Assembly (NCBI GenBank): GCA_029932425.1
Contig: JAOZQC010000202.1
Location: 1,070 to 6,455, forward strand
Direction of reading: 5' to 3'
DNA: 5,386 nucleotides
Origin: Planctomycetota bacterium
Lineage (GTDB): Bacteria > Planctomycetota > JAJSAM01
Shown in pieces: positions 1 through 5,227 of this stretch. The position numbers and the translations under genes are program-made. The notes under the pieces are model-generated. The model saw only the letters and a program-made list of their open reading frames with translations, made no database searches and had not been told where the DNA came from. How positions within the stretch are numbered: position 1 is the stretch's first letter; each line of letters begins with the position of its first letter.

Positions 1-1858
1 TGCCGAGCCTGCCCTCGAAAGTGCTGAGGACCCCGTCCGCCTCGCGGTAGGACGACATCTCGCCCCCGGGCGCCGCGATGTCGATCGTCGAGCCGTAGTT
101 GCTGTAGCTCGCCCGGACCAGAGACGGCCCCACCGCCGAGACGGAGAGCACCTCGGGGTAGGCGGCGGGATAGGAGGGGACCGGGGAACCCCCGTTCCCC
201 GCGGCCGCCACGGTGAGCACCCCCTTGGCGGCGGCGCGGGAGACGGCGTCCGCCTGCGTCGTGGAGCTCCCGGGGCCTCCCAGGCTCAGGTTGATGATCC
301 GGGCGGGGCTCGGGTTCAGGGGAAGCCCCGGATCGGAGACGCCCGCGGCGTAGAGGATGCCGCAGGCGACGTCCCAGTCCGTTCCATGCCCGGTCTTGTC
401 CAGGACCCGTACGGGCAGGATCTTCGCCTTCCATGCCACACCCGCCACGCCGATCCCGTTGTTCGTGACGGCGGCGATGGTGCCTGCCACGTGGACGCCG
501 TGGTAGTCGCCGATCGCGGTGGGGTCGGGATCCCGTCCGTCCCCGTCTCCCGCCCGGGCGGTATCGGAGACGAAGTCGTACCCGGAGGAAAGCACGTTCC
601 CGTCGAGGTCCTCGTGCGGGAGGATCCCGGTGTCCACGACGGCCACCACCACATCCGGGGAGCCCTGGGTGATCTCCCACGCCTCCGCCAGGCGGATCAC
701 GTCGTAGTGCCACTGCCGGGGGTAGAGCGGATCGTTGGGGGTTTTCGCCGCATGGAGGATGCCGTTCCGCTCCACGGTACGGACCCGGGGGTCCCGGGCG
801 AGGCGCTTCAGGGCCCTCTCCGTGCACCGCCTTCGTCCTCCCCGCCCGCCCCGGTACCATCTCGTCTCCGCCAGGCGCAGGCGGAAGGCCCGAAGGCAGG
901 CCAGATGGTCCACCGCTTCGAGACGAAGGTCCGGGTGATCGGCGAGTACCTCCTCGATGGTCCCCGAGGCCAGGCGGACGATGACCTCCCCGGGCCGGTA
1001 CGAATCCGCGGGCCGGGCCCGCGCCCCCCGCTTCCTCAGGGCCTTCCCGGGGCCCACCGGTTCTCCCACCACGAGCGCACCGGAGATCGACCCGTGGGCG
1101 CGATATTCGTCCTCGGTGTGCCACGCCTTCGGCGGCTTCGGGGCCTTGATCTTGGCCAGCACCGCGACCGCCGCCCCCGCGCCTCCCGTCACCCGGACGT
1201 GCAGGAGGTAGTCCCCCGTGACCGGGAGGCGGACGGGCCCCACCTTCGCCTTCGACCCCTTGCCGGTCCCGCCGAGGTCGATGGATCCTCCGCCCGGTTC
1301 GTCGAGGGCGTCGCAATGCACCTCGCCGTAACCCGCCGCGACCTTGAACTTCGCCACGGAACCGGCCAGAGCGAAAAAGGTGAACGTGGCGAGGCCCCCG
1401 GAGTCGGCCACCGTGGAGCCCAGCACCTTCTTTGGGGCCTTCGCCTTCGTGACGAGGTCGTACGACCCGGTGGTCCCGCCGTCGCCGCGGACCTGGATCA
1501 CGTACGTCCCCGGGTCGGCAATGTAGAGCTTGCGCACGGTGTGGGCGGCACCCCCTTTTGGGTACCGGGAGGCGGCGGCGAGGGAGACCTCGGCGCCCGC
1601 CGGGTCCCGGAGGCCGAGCCTGGCCGTGAGCGGCTCTTTCTTCCAGGGGAGGAGCTTCAGCGTGAGCAGGGATCCCCCCGTCACGTCGATCCGGTAGCAA
1701 TCCACCTCTCCGGGGGAGGAGATCTCCCCGTAGCAGCGCTCGCCCGGCAGGAGGTGCCGGGGTTCCTCCGCCCGGGCGGAAAGGCAGAGGAGGGCCACGA
1801 AGAAGAAGGTGACGACGGACAGCGCCCTTCGGGTCGCCGTGAAGGAGCTTTCGTTCAT
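1..1858 (-). CDS. Secreted S8-family (subtilisin-like) serine protease with tandem N-terminal PPC-like domains; C-terminus beyond window
   Basis: This is a subtilase that hydrolyses peptide bonds outside the cytoplasm; 619 codons are visible and the frame is open throughout. Residues 1-30 form a signal peptide: a basic n-region (TRR), a hydrophobic core (VVTFFFVALLCL) and an ARA-EE cleavage site. Residues about 31-138 and 140-245 look like two PPC-type beta-sandwich domains (LLPGERCYGEI, GTYVIQV and GSYDLV; then GDYLLHV). About 287-395 is a propeptide-like domain opening YRPGEVIVRL. The catalytic domain starts near 400, with Asp409 in VAVVDTG, His453 in HGVHVAG, and oxyanion Asn555 in AAAGNGG, followed by the AAPGG motif. 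The Ser motif (GTSMA) is expected just past the window edge, so an intact triad is not proven. The family consensus HGTHVAG has Val in place of Thr here. The 1858 ATG has GGAG seven bases upstream; an in-frame ATG at 1882 would add eight residues. Family assignment is firm; substrate is unknown. Confidence 0.95.
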   Translation of the reverse strand, partial: MNESSFTATRRALSVVTFFFVALLCLSARAEEPRHLLPGERCYGEISSPGEVDCYRIDVTGGSLLTLKLLPWKKEPLTARLGLRDPAGAEVSLAAASRYPKGGAAHTVRKLYIADPGTYVIQVRGDGGTTGSYDLVTKAKAPKKVLGSTVADSGGLATFTFFALAGSVAKFKVAAGYGEVHCDALDEPGGGSIDLGGTGKGSKAKVGPVRLPVTGDYLLHVRVTGGAGAAVAVLAKIKAPKPPKAWHTEDEYRAHGSISGALVVGEPVGPGKALRKRGARARPADSYRPGEVIVRLASGTIEEVLADHPDLRLEAVDHLACLRAFRLRLAETRWYRGGRGGRRRCTERALKRLARDPRVRTVERNGILHAAKTPNDPLYPRQWHYDVIRLAEAWEITQGSPDVVVAVVDTGILPHEDLDGNVLSSGYDFVSDTARAGDGDGRDPDPTAIGDYHGVHVAGTIAAVTNNGIGVAGVAWKAKILPVRVLDKTGHGTDWDVACGILYAAGVSDPGLPLNPSPARIINLSLGGPGSSTTQADAVSRAAAKGVLTVAAAGNGGSPVPSYPAAYPEVLSVSAVGPSLVRASYSNYGSTIDIAAPGGEMSSYREADGVLSTFEGRLG

Positions 1859-1860
1859 TT

Positions 1861-1870
1861 CCCCGCTCCC
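1861..1870 (-). promoter_or_regulatory. Ribosome binding site of the subtilase gene
   Basis: The minus strand reads GGGAGCGGGG here, with GGAG ending seven bases before the ATG at 1858. This spacing favours that ATG over the in-frame ATG at 1882, which has only a weak purine stretch before it. The signal peptide n-region is also of normal length from 1858. Confidence 0.6.
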
Positions 1871-2053
1871 GTCTTCCAGCATCTTCCGGGGGTCCGGATC
1901 GGCCCCCTCCACCCGCGGAGGTTACTCCGGTTTCCCGGCGCGGGCAAGGGGATGGCCTCGAATCCCGTCACGGCCCGGGTCGTTCCCGTACGGGCCGAGT
2001 TCCGGCCCGGGAGGTTGCTCCCCCTGTACTACCGACGTTCCGGATCTTCGCGC

Positions 2054-2076
2054 GGCTCCCGGATTCGGCGGGAGCC
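2054..2076. repeat. Hairpin at the outer edge of repeat copy R2
   Basis: GGCTCCC (2054-2060) and GGGAGCC (2070-2076) form a perfect 7-bp stem around the 9-base loop GGATTCGGC. The loop is the first part of the repeat unit shared with 4551-4653. Role unknown. Confidence 0.5.
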
Positions 2077-2129
2077 GGCGCCGAAGGCACCCGCCGCCGG
2101 GCGGCGGGGAGGATCCGCCTCCCCCGGAG
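2061..2129 (+). repeat. Repeat copy R2 (inverted relative to R5 at 4551-4653)
   Basis: Read on the plus strand, 2061-2097 matches the minus strand of 4653-4616 at 35 of 38 aligned positions (one gap, two substitutions). The 17-base block GGGGAGGATCCGCCTCC (2106-2122) matches 4574-4558 exactly, followed after two bases by a shared CGGAG. This copy lacks about 34 internal bases present in R5. Two perfect hairpins are internal: CCCGCCGC/GCGGCGGG with loop CGG (2090-2108), and GGGGAGG/CCTCCCC with loop ATCCG (2106-2124). The match is far beyond chance GC-rich similarity, but what the element is remains unknown. Confidence 0.75.
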
Positions 2130-2140
2130 AAAGAAGACCG

Positions 2141-2182
2141 CGCGGGCGTGCCGGTCGCAGTTCGGCTGCGGGCATGCCCGCG
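2141..2182. other. Long imperfect hairpin, possible structured RNA or terminator
   Basis: Bases 2141-2152 pair with 2171-2182 over 12 positions with one G-T wobble (arms GCGGGCGTGCC and GGCATGCCCGC plus an outer C-G). After a three-base bulge (GGT, 2153-2155), CGCAG (2156-2160) pairs with CTGCG (2166-2170) around the loop TTCGG. No U-tract follows on either strand, so a classical intrinsic terminator is not supported. It lies between the HEAT-repeat gene and the subtilase and could act in the leader of the latter. Confidence 0.55.
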
Positions 2183-2296
2183 ATGTGTCCCGGCGGCCTG
2201 CTCCCCCGGGTTTCGTCAGGATCCACCACCTCCCACGAGCCCTTGATGGACTTCGACGGAAGGGGGGGAGCTTCCGGGGGACGGGTCCGATCCGTA

Positions 2297-2310
2297 TTCC
2301 CACGTGGGAA
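2297..2310. promoter_or_regulatory. 14-base perfect palindrome, candidate operator
   Basis: TTCCCACGTGGGAA is a perfect dyad with no spacer, centred on CACGTG, lying in relatively AT-richer sequence within the gap. It has the form of a binding site for a dimeric regulator. It lies about 440 bases upstream of the subtilase start and about 100 bases past the HEAT-repeat stop codon. No regulator gene is in the window, so the function is inferred only from symmetry. Confidence 0.35.
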
Positions 2311-2368
2311 AACCGGGCGTCCGGATGAGGAAGGTAGCTGCGGGAGGGGAAGCTCGTCAAGGCCCCGC

Positions 2369-2390
2369 CCCCTCCGGTTTTCCGGAGGGG
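2369..2390 (-). terminator. Terminator-like stem-loop after the HEAT-repeat gene
   Basis: CCCCTCCGG and CCGGAGGGG form a perfect 9-bp stem with a four-base loop (TTTT on plus, AAAA on minus). It begins 19 bases after the stop codon at 2410-2412, as expected for a transcript end or 3' stabiliser. There is no run of T after the stem on the minus strand, so it is not a canonical intrinsic terminator; such U-less hairpins are common in high-GC genomes. Confidence 0.5.
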
Positions 2391-2409
2391 CCGGTTCCCG
2401 GCGACCCCG

Positions 2410-4494
2410 TCAGTCGCGCTCCCAGGGCCGGGCGGAGGGGCCCCGCCGGATCCGGCGAAGGCGGCGGGCGGCGTGCTCGCTCGCGGAGCAGGAGAGGTCC
2501 GAGGAGGCGTCGTCGAGCAGGGCCTCGACCTCCGGGCCGCCCAGCGGGAACAGCGCGTCGATGATCGCTTCCGGCAGGAGGGATCCTCCCCGGCGCGCTT
2601 TCGCGAAGAGGTCGATCAAAGGGCCTGCGATCGCCCGGTCGCCGGTCCGGCCGAGCGCCTCGACGAGGGCCGCCTGCTCGGCCTCGCCGGCCTCCGGAAG
2701 GCGGGCGAGGAGGGCGCGGACCGCGGCCGAAGTTCCGATGTGGGAGAGGGCCTCCATCGCCGCGTACCGTACGCCCCGGGCCGGGTCCCGGAGGAGGGGA
2801 GCGATGCCCGGAACCTCGGGATCGCCGCCCAGGCGGCCGAGCGCCCGGACCGCGAGCGCTCTCCTGCCGGGCCGGGCGTCGCCGAGGAGGGGAAGGATCT
2901 TCCCCGCGAGGGGGGCGGCTTCCGGGACCTTCCGGATCTCCCCCCCGAACCAGGCCAGGCCGTCCAGGGCGGCCGCCCGGCGGGGCTCCTCCCCGGCGTC
3001 GAGGTCCTCTGCCAGGAAGGGCACGGCCCGGGGATCCCCCGTCCGGGCCAGGGCCCGGAGCGCGGCGGAGCGGGTGGCGTCGCCCGGTCCCGCCGTCATC
3101 GCCAGGAGGCGATCCGCGACGAGAGCCCCCCGGGCCCCCAGGGCGTCGAGGACCTCGGGGGCGGGATCGGGCCCGTCCAGGCGGCCCAGGAGGCCGGGAA
3201 TGTCGCGGGCGGCTTCCGGCCGGCTCCTCCACTCGGGGTCCACGAGGTCCAGGACCCGCCGGGCCTCGCGGCGGACGACGGCCTCGGGGTCCGCGAGCCG
3301 CTCGAGGAGCCGGGGGACGGCGGCCGCCGCCTCCGGGCACCCGCGGGGTTCCGGCACGTGCTCGTTCAGCCAGTCCGCGGCCTCCCGCCGCACGAAGGGG
3401 TTCGCCGAGGTGAGACCGAGGACGAGCGCCGTCCTCGCCCTCCGGTTCCGCGAGCGGGTGAGGGCCAGGCAGGCGAGGGCGGGCTCCCGCCCCCCGAGCA
3501 TCTCCCGGGTGAGGAGGTCCACGTCCCGCCGGTTCTGCAGGTGGGCCAGCCCCTTCCGGAGACGGCGGTCCACGGCGCGCCGGTGGGCCCCGGAGTACTC
3601 GAGCCGTCGGTCGTCCCGCGCCTCCGCCTCCTCCGCGGCGTCGGCGGGGGCGCGCCGGCTCCGGTTCCGGTAGGCCCACCACCAGTAGCCCCCCTGCACG
3701 AACACGGTGACGAGGATCAGGATCGGCACCGCCCCGCGGGGAGCGGGCACCTCCAGGTAGCTCCGGTCCGGCCAGACCTTCTTCCGGTAGCGGGCCCGGA
3801 CCTCGTCCCGGATCGCGGGGAGCAACCCGTCGCCGGGGACGCGGGTGAGGAAGAGGCTCTCGAGGTTCCGCTTCACGAGCTCGTCCTCGGTCCAGCCGAA
3901 GCCGTAGGTCCAGGCCGGGAATCCCCCGGGCCCCGGGGGGCCGTAGCAGATCACGAGGTCGTTCCCCTTGCCCCCGAGCCACTTCGCCTCCTGCCAGTGG
4001 GCGAGGCTCGAGTCCCCCTCGAAGCCGGCGGCGATGAGGTTCACCCCCTTCTCCGGGCAGAGCTTCGCGTTCAGGCGGTCCCAGGCCTCGATCGAGAAGT
4101 CGCGGGCGGCGCGGCCGAGCAGGCGGCCCGAGCGCCGCCAGTCGAAGAGCTGGGCCCCGGCGGGGACGACGGAGTCCCCGCCGATCTTGAGGACCGCCAG
4201 GTCCGCGAGCAGCTTCGGGCGGTCACCGGGGGGAACCCCGAGGGGACAGTCGAAGAGGGGCAGCGCCTCCGGGACGGCGGGGAACGTGAAGACGCTCGGT
4301 CCCGCCTTCAAGGGGTTCTCGACAAGGCGCACCGTCCACCCCGGGATCACCGCTCCCGTGCGGTTCTCGGCCACGAGGACGCGGTAGCCCTCGTCCTCCT
4401 CGTTCCCGGAGTCCGGGGGGACCGCCCGAAGATCCTCCGCCCCGAACGCGACGCGGATCTCCTCGAAGACGGCGGCCGGGATCTCGTAGACCAC
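2410..4494 (-). CDS. Membrane protein: TPM-like extracytoplasmic domain, one TM helix, cytoplasmic HEAT-repeat array
   Basis: From the GTG at 4494 the product is 694 residues. Residues about 1-245 are a globular domain; 150-240 (NLIAAGF, HWQEAKWLGGKGNDLVICYG, WTYGFGW, then an amphipathic helix ending YRKK) recalls the layout of TPM/YgcG domains, a weak pattern-based call. A single transmembrane segment lies at about 254-274 (PILILVTVFVQGGYWWWAY), followed by basic residues (RNRSRR) that place the C-terminus in the cytoplasm. About 330-665 holds roughly ten HEAT-like helical repeats, such as DPEAVVRREARRVLDLVD, GDPRAVPFLAEDL and DPARGVRYAAMEALSHIG, usually scaffolds for protein binding. The start is doubtful: the GTG has a poor ribosome site, coding-like sequence (EGYRGERWTATVRVPGGR) continues upstream to about 4557, and the signal peptide expected for an outside N-domain is absent. 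No other start exists in frame before the stop at 4693-4695. HEAT repeats and TM are confident; the N-domain identity and function are not. Confidence 0.88.
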   Translation of the reverse strand: MVYEIPAAVFEEIRVAFGAEDLRAVPPDSGNEEDEGYRVLVAENRTGAVIPGWTVRLVENPLKAGPSVFTFPAVPEALPLFDCPLGVPPGDRPKLLADLAVLKIGGDSVVPAGAQLFDWRRSGRLLGRAARDFSIEAWDRLNAKLCPEKGVNLIAAGFEGDSSLAHWQEAKWLGGKGNDLVICYGPPGPGGFPAWTYGFGWTEDELVKRNLESLFLTRVPGDGLLPAIRDEVRARYRKKVWPDRSYLEVPAPRGAVPILILVTVFVQGGYWWWAYRNRSRRAPADAAEEAEARDDRRLEYSGAHRRAVDRRLRKGLAHLQNRRDVDLLTREMLGGREPALACLALTRSRNRRARTALVLGLTSANPFVRREAADWLNEHVPEPRGCPEAAAAVPRLLERLADPEAVVRREARRVLDLVDPEWRSRPEAARDIPGLLGRLDGPDPAPEVLDALGARGALVADRLLAMTAGPGDATRSAALRALARTGDPRAVPFLAEDLDAGEEPRRAAALDGLAWFGGEIRKVPEAAPLAGKILPLLGDARPGRRALAVRALGRLGGDPEVPGIAPLLRDPARGVRYAAMEALSHIGTSAAVRALLARLPEAGEAEQAALVEALGRTGDRAIAGPLIDLFAKARRGGSLLPEAIIDALFPLGGPEVEALLDDASSDLSCSASEHAARRLRRIRRGPSARPWERD

Positions 4495-4550
4495 GCGCCC
4501 GCCCGGGACCCGGACCGTGGCCGTCCACCGCTCCCCGCGGTACCCCTCGA

Positions 4551-4653
4551 CTCCGCTGGAGGCGGATCCTCCCCCGCCGGCCGCGTGCCGCGGCCCACCC
4601 CCTCCTCGCCGCTGCGCGGCGGGCGCCTGCGGCGCCGGCTCCCGCCCGAATCC
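4551..4653 (-). repeat. Repeat copy R5 (inverted partner of R2), upstream of the HEAT-repeat gene
   Basis: On the minus strand this reads the same unit as R2 on the plus strand: GGATTCGGGCGGGAGCCGG onward (4653-4616), an extra internal GC-rich insert containing GCCGCGGCACGCGGC, then the exact 17-base block at 4574-4558. R2 and R5 thus form inverted repeats enclosing 2130-4550. A perfect mirror GGCGCC-TGC-GGCGCC sits inside (4622-4636). It overlaps the only possible upstream extension of the HEAT-repeat reading frame. Confidence 0.75.
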
Positions 4654-4683
4654 GCGACCGCGAGAGGATTCGGAAGGCCGGGA
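4640..4683 (-). terminator. Large stem-loop after the LemA-like gene
   Basis: CCGAATCC (4646-4653) pairs perfectly with GGATTCGG (4666-4673) around a 12-base loop. After bulges of one and five bases, TCCCG (4640-4644) pairs with CGGGA (4679-4683). It begins about 54 bases after the stop codon at 4737-4739 and overlaps the outer edge of repeat R5. It may end or stabilise the small upstream transcript, or be part of the repeat. No T-tract follows. Confidence 0.4.
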
Positions 4684-4736
4684 GCAGGCGGGTCACCCCG
4701 CCCGGCTCGGAGGTCCGCGGTTCGCCCCCGGGCCGC

Positions 4737-5006
4737 TCACTTCTTCTCGATCGGAAGGTCCACGTTGTCGTCGATGCCCCGCTCGAAGGTCTTCCCGGTC
4801 CGGGTGGAGGTGATGATCGTGACGTCGATCTTCTTCCAGAAGCTGTCGTACTCGCTCCGGTTGTCCCGCCGCTTGGCGGCGATGGCGTTCCGGAGCCGCA
4901 CCTCGGCGTTGTTCGTGCTCACCACGTAGCCGATGACGAGGACGCCGAGCACGAGGACGATCACCGTCCCCGCGATCCGCCGCATCGACCTCTTCCGGAG
5001 CGTCAC
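4737..5006 (-). CDS. Small membrane protein with LemA-like N-terminal half and divergent tail
   Basis: The product is 89 residues: a basic start (TLRKRSMRR), one hydrophobic helix at about 11-29 (IAGTVIVLVLGVLVIGYVV), then a charged helix with TNNAEVRLRNAIAAKRRDN and EYDSFWKKI (31-60). The TM plus (N)N-x-x-V-x-L-R-N block and following helix recall LemA-type proteins, which anchor by the N-terminus and expose a helical bundle outside. LemA proteins are about twice this length. Residues 61-89 (VTIITSTRTGKTFERGIDD and on to PIEKK) do not look LemA-like. Strong GC3 persists to the stop and neither other frame restores LemA-like sequence, so this is a real ending rather than a frameshift. The GTG at 5006 was chosen because GGAGG lies eight bases upstream; an ATG at 4985 would give 82 residues but its purine stretch is too close. 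It precedes the HEAT-repeat gene on the same strand across a 242-base gap. Coding status is likely; family membership is tentative. Confidence 0.8.
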   Translation of the reverse strand: MTLRKRSMRRIAGTVIVLVLGVLVIGYVVSTNNAEVRLRNAIAAKRRDNRSEYDSFWKKIDVTIITSTRTGKTFERGIDDNVDLPIEKK

Positions 5007-5011
5007 GGGCA

Positions 5012-5021
5012 CCCCCTCCCC
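5012..5021 (-). promoter_or_regulatory. Strong ribosome binding site deciding the GTG start at 5006
   Basis: The minus strand reads GGGGAGGGGG, with the core GGAGG eight bases before GTG. This is the best Shine-Dalgarno match in the window. It supports the GTG rather than the ATG at 4985. Confidence 0.65.
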
Positions 5022-5050
5022 GGGCCGGGCGCAGTGCCGGACCCCCCCGG

Positions 5051-5081
5051 CTCCCCGCCGGCCCCGCCGGCTCCCGGATCC
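5051..5081. repeat. GC-rich inverted repeat, possibly a degenerate third copy of the R2/R5 element
   Basis: GCCGGC-CCC-GCCGGC (5057-5071) is a perfect short hairpin. The flanks CTCCCCGCCGGCC and CGCCGGCTCCCG each share about 12 bases with R5 in the same order and plus-strand orientation, ending in GGATCC instead of GAATCC. In DNA this GC-rich, 12-base matches are weak evidence. It sits about 45 bases upstream of the small LemA-like gene. Confidence 0.3.
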
Positions 5082-5168
5082 AAACTCCCCCGGCACGCGG
5101 CACAAGGGTTTTCGATGGTGAAGCTCGCGGGGAAGACGGTCCGCCCGGTTACGGGAGCGCTTCCCGGA

Positions 5169-5188
5169 GTCCTCCGGCGGGGGAGGAC
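5169..5188 (-). terminator. Terminator-like hairpin after the right-edge gene
   Basis: GTCCTCC and GGAGGAC form a perfect 7-bp stem around the loop GGCGGG, about 40 bases after the stop codon at 5228-5230. No T-tract follows on the minus strand. The rest of the 5007-5227 gap shows no coding signal. Confidence 0.4.
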
Positions 5189-5227
5189 CGAGCAACCGCG
5201 CGGCTCCCGCGGGAAACCGGCAGGCTC

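Larger units (their letters stand above)
1859..2409. other. 551-base non-coding, highly structured gap between the HEAT-repeat gene and the subtilase
   Basis: I see no convincing gene on either strand. Open frames here (for example minus 2360-1968 and 2229-2029) give Arg/Pro/Gly-rich products with no start signal and no GC3 bias like the neighbours. The stretch instead holds a terminator-like hairpin (2369-2390), a 14-base palindrome (2297-2310), a long imperfect hairpin (2141-2182) and a repeat copy (2061-2129). A 9-base direct repeat CGGCCCGGG lies at 1971-1979 and 2003-2011, flanking the palindrome CCCGTACGGG (1985-1994). The subtilase promoter is probably within it, but I could not identify a convincing -35/-10 pair. 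Confidence 0.75.

Noticed and set aside
1920..1945. Possible promoter for the subtilase (TTGCCC and TAACCT, spacer about 18)
   Set aside because: The -10 match is only three of six bases and similar hits are easy to find by chance, so I do not list it as a feature.
2040..2182. Hairpin cluster considered as a tRNA, integron attC site or CRISPR array
   Set aside because: There is no cloverleaf, no attC-type core sites and no regularly spaced repeat-spacer pattern.
1968..2360. Minus-strand open frame of 130 codons in the gap before the subtilase
   Set aside because: It runs through the repeat and hairpins, has low-complexity basic composition, no ribosome site and no recognisable domain.
386..3673. 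Very long plus-strand open frame (1095 codons), and another at 2473-4929
   Set aside because: Both lie opposite the subtilase and HEAT-repeat genes, give Arg/Pro/Gly-rich text without domains, and cross the non-coding gap. They are shadows of the minus-strand genes in GC-rich DNA.
2357..3982. Minus-strand open frame of 541 codons overlapping the HEAT-repeat gene
   Set aside because: It is a shifted frame with Pro/Arg-rich text, while the overlapping frame shows clear HEAT repeats, a TM segment and GC3 bias.
4223..4696. Minus frame from GTG 4696 as a possible true N-terminus of the HEAT-repeat gene
   Set aside because: Its text (MTRLLPAFRILSRSRIRAG) is not a signal peptide, and it would need a frameshift to join the real frame. 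No single shift point is evident.
4740..5195. Longer start for the small membrane protein, giving 152 residues
   Set aside because: The added N-terminal part is Arg/Pro/Gly-rich with no coding bias and no signal, and a strong ribosome site directly precedes the GTG at 5006.
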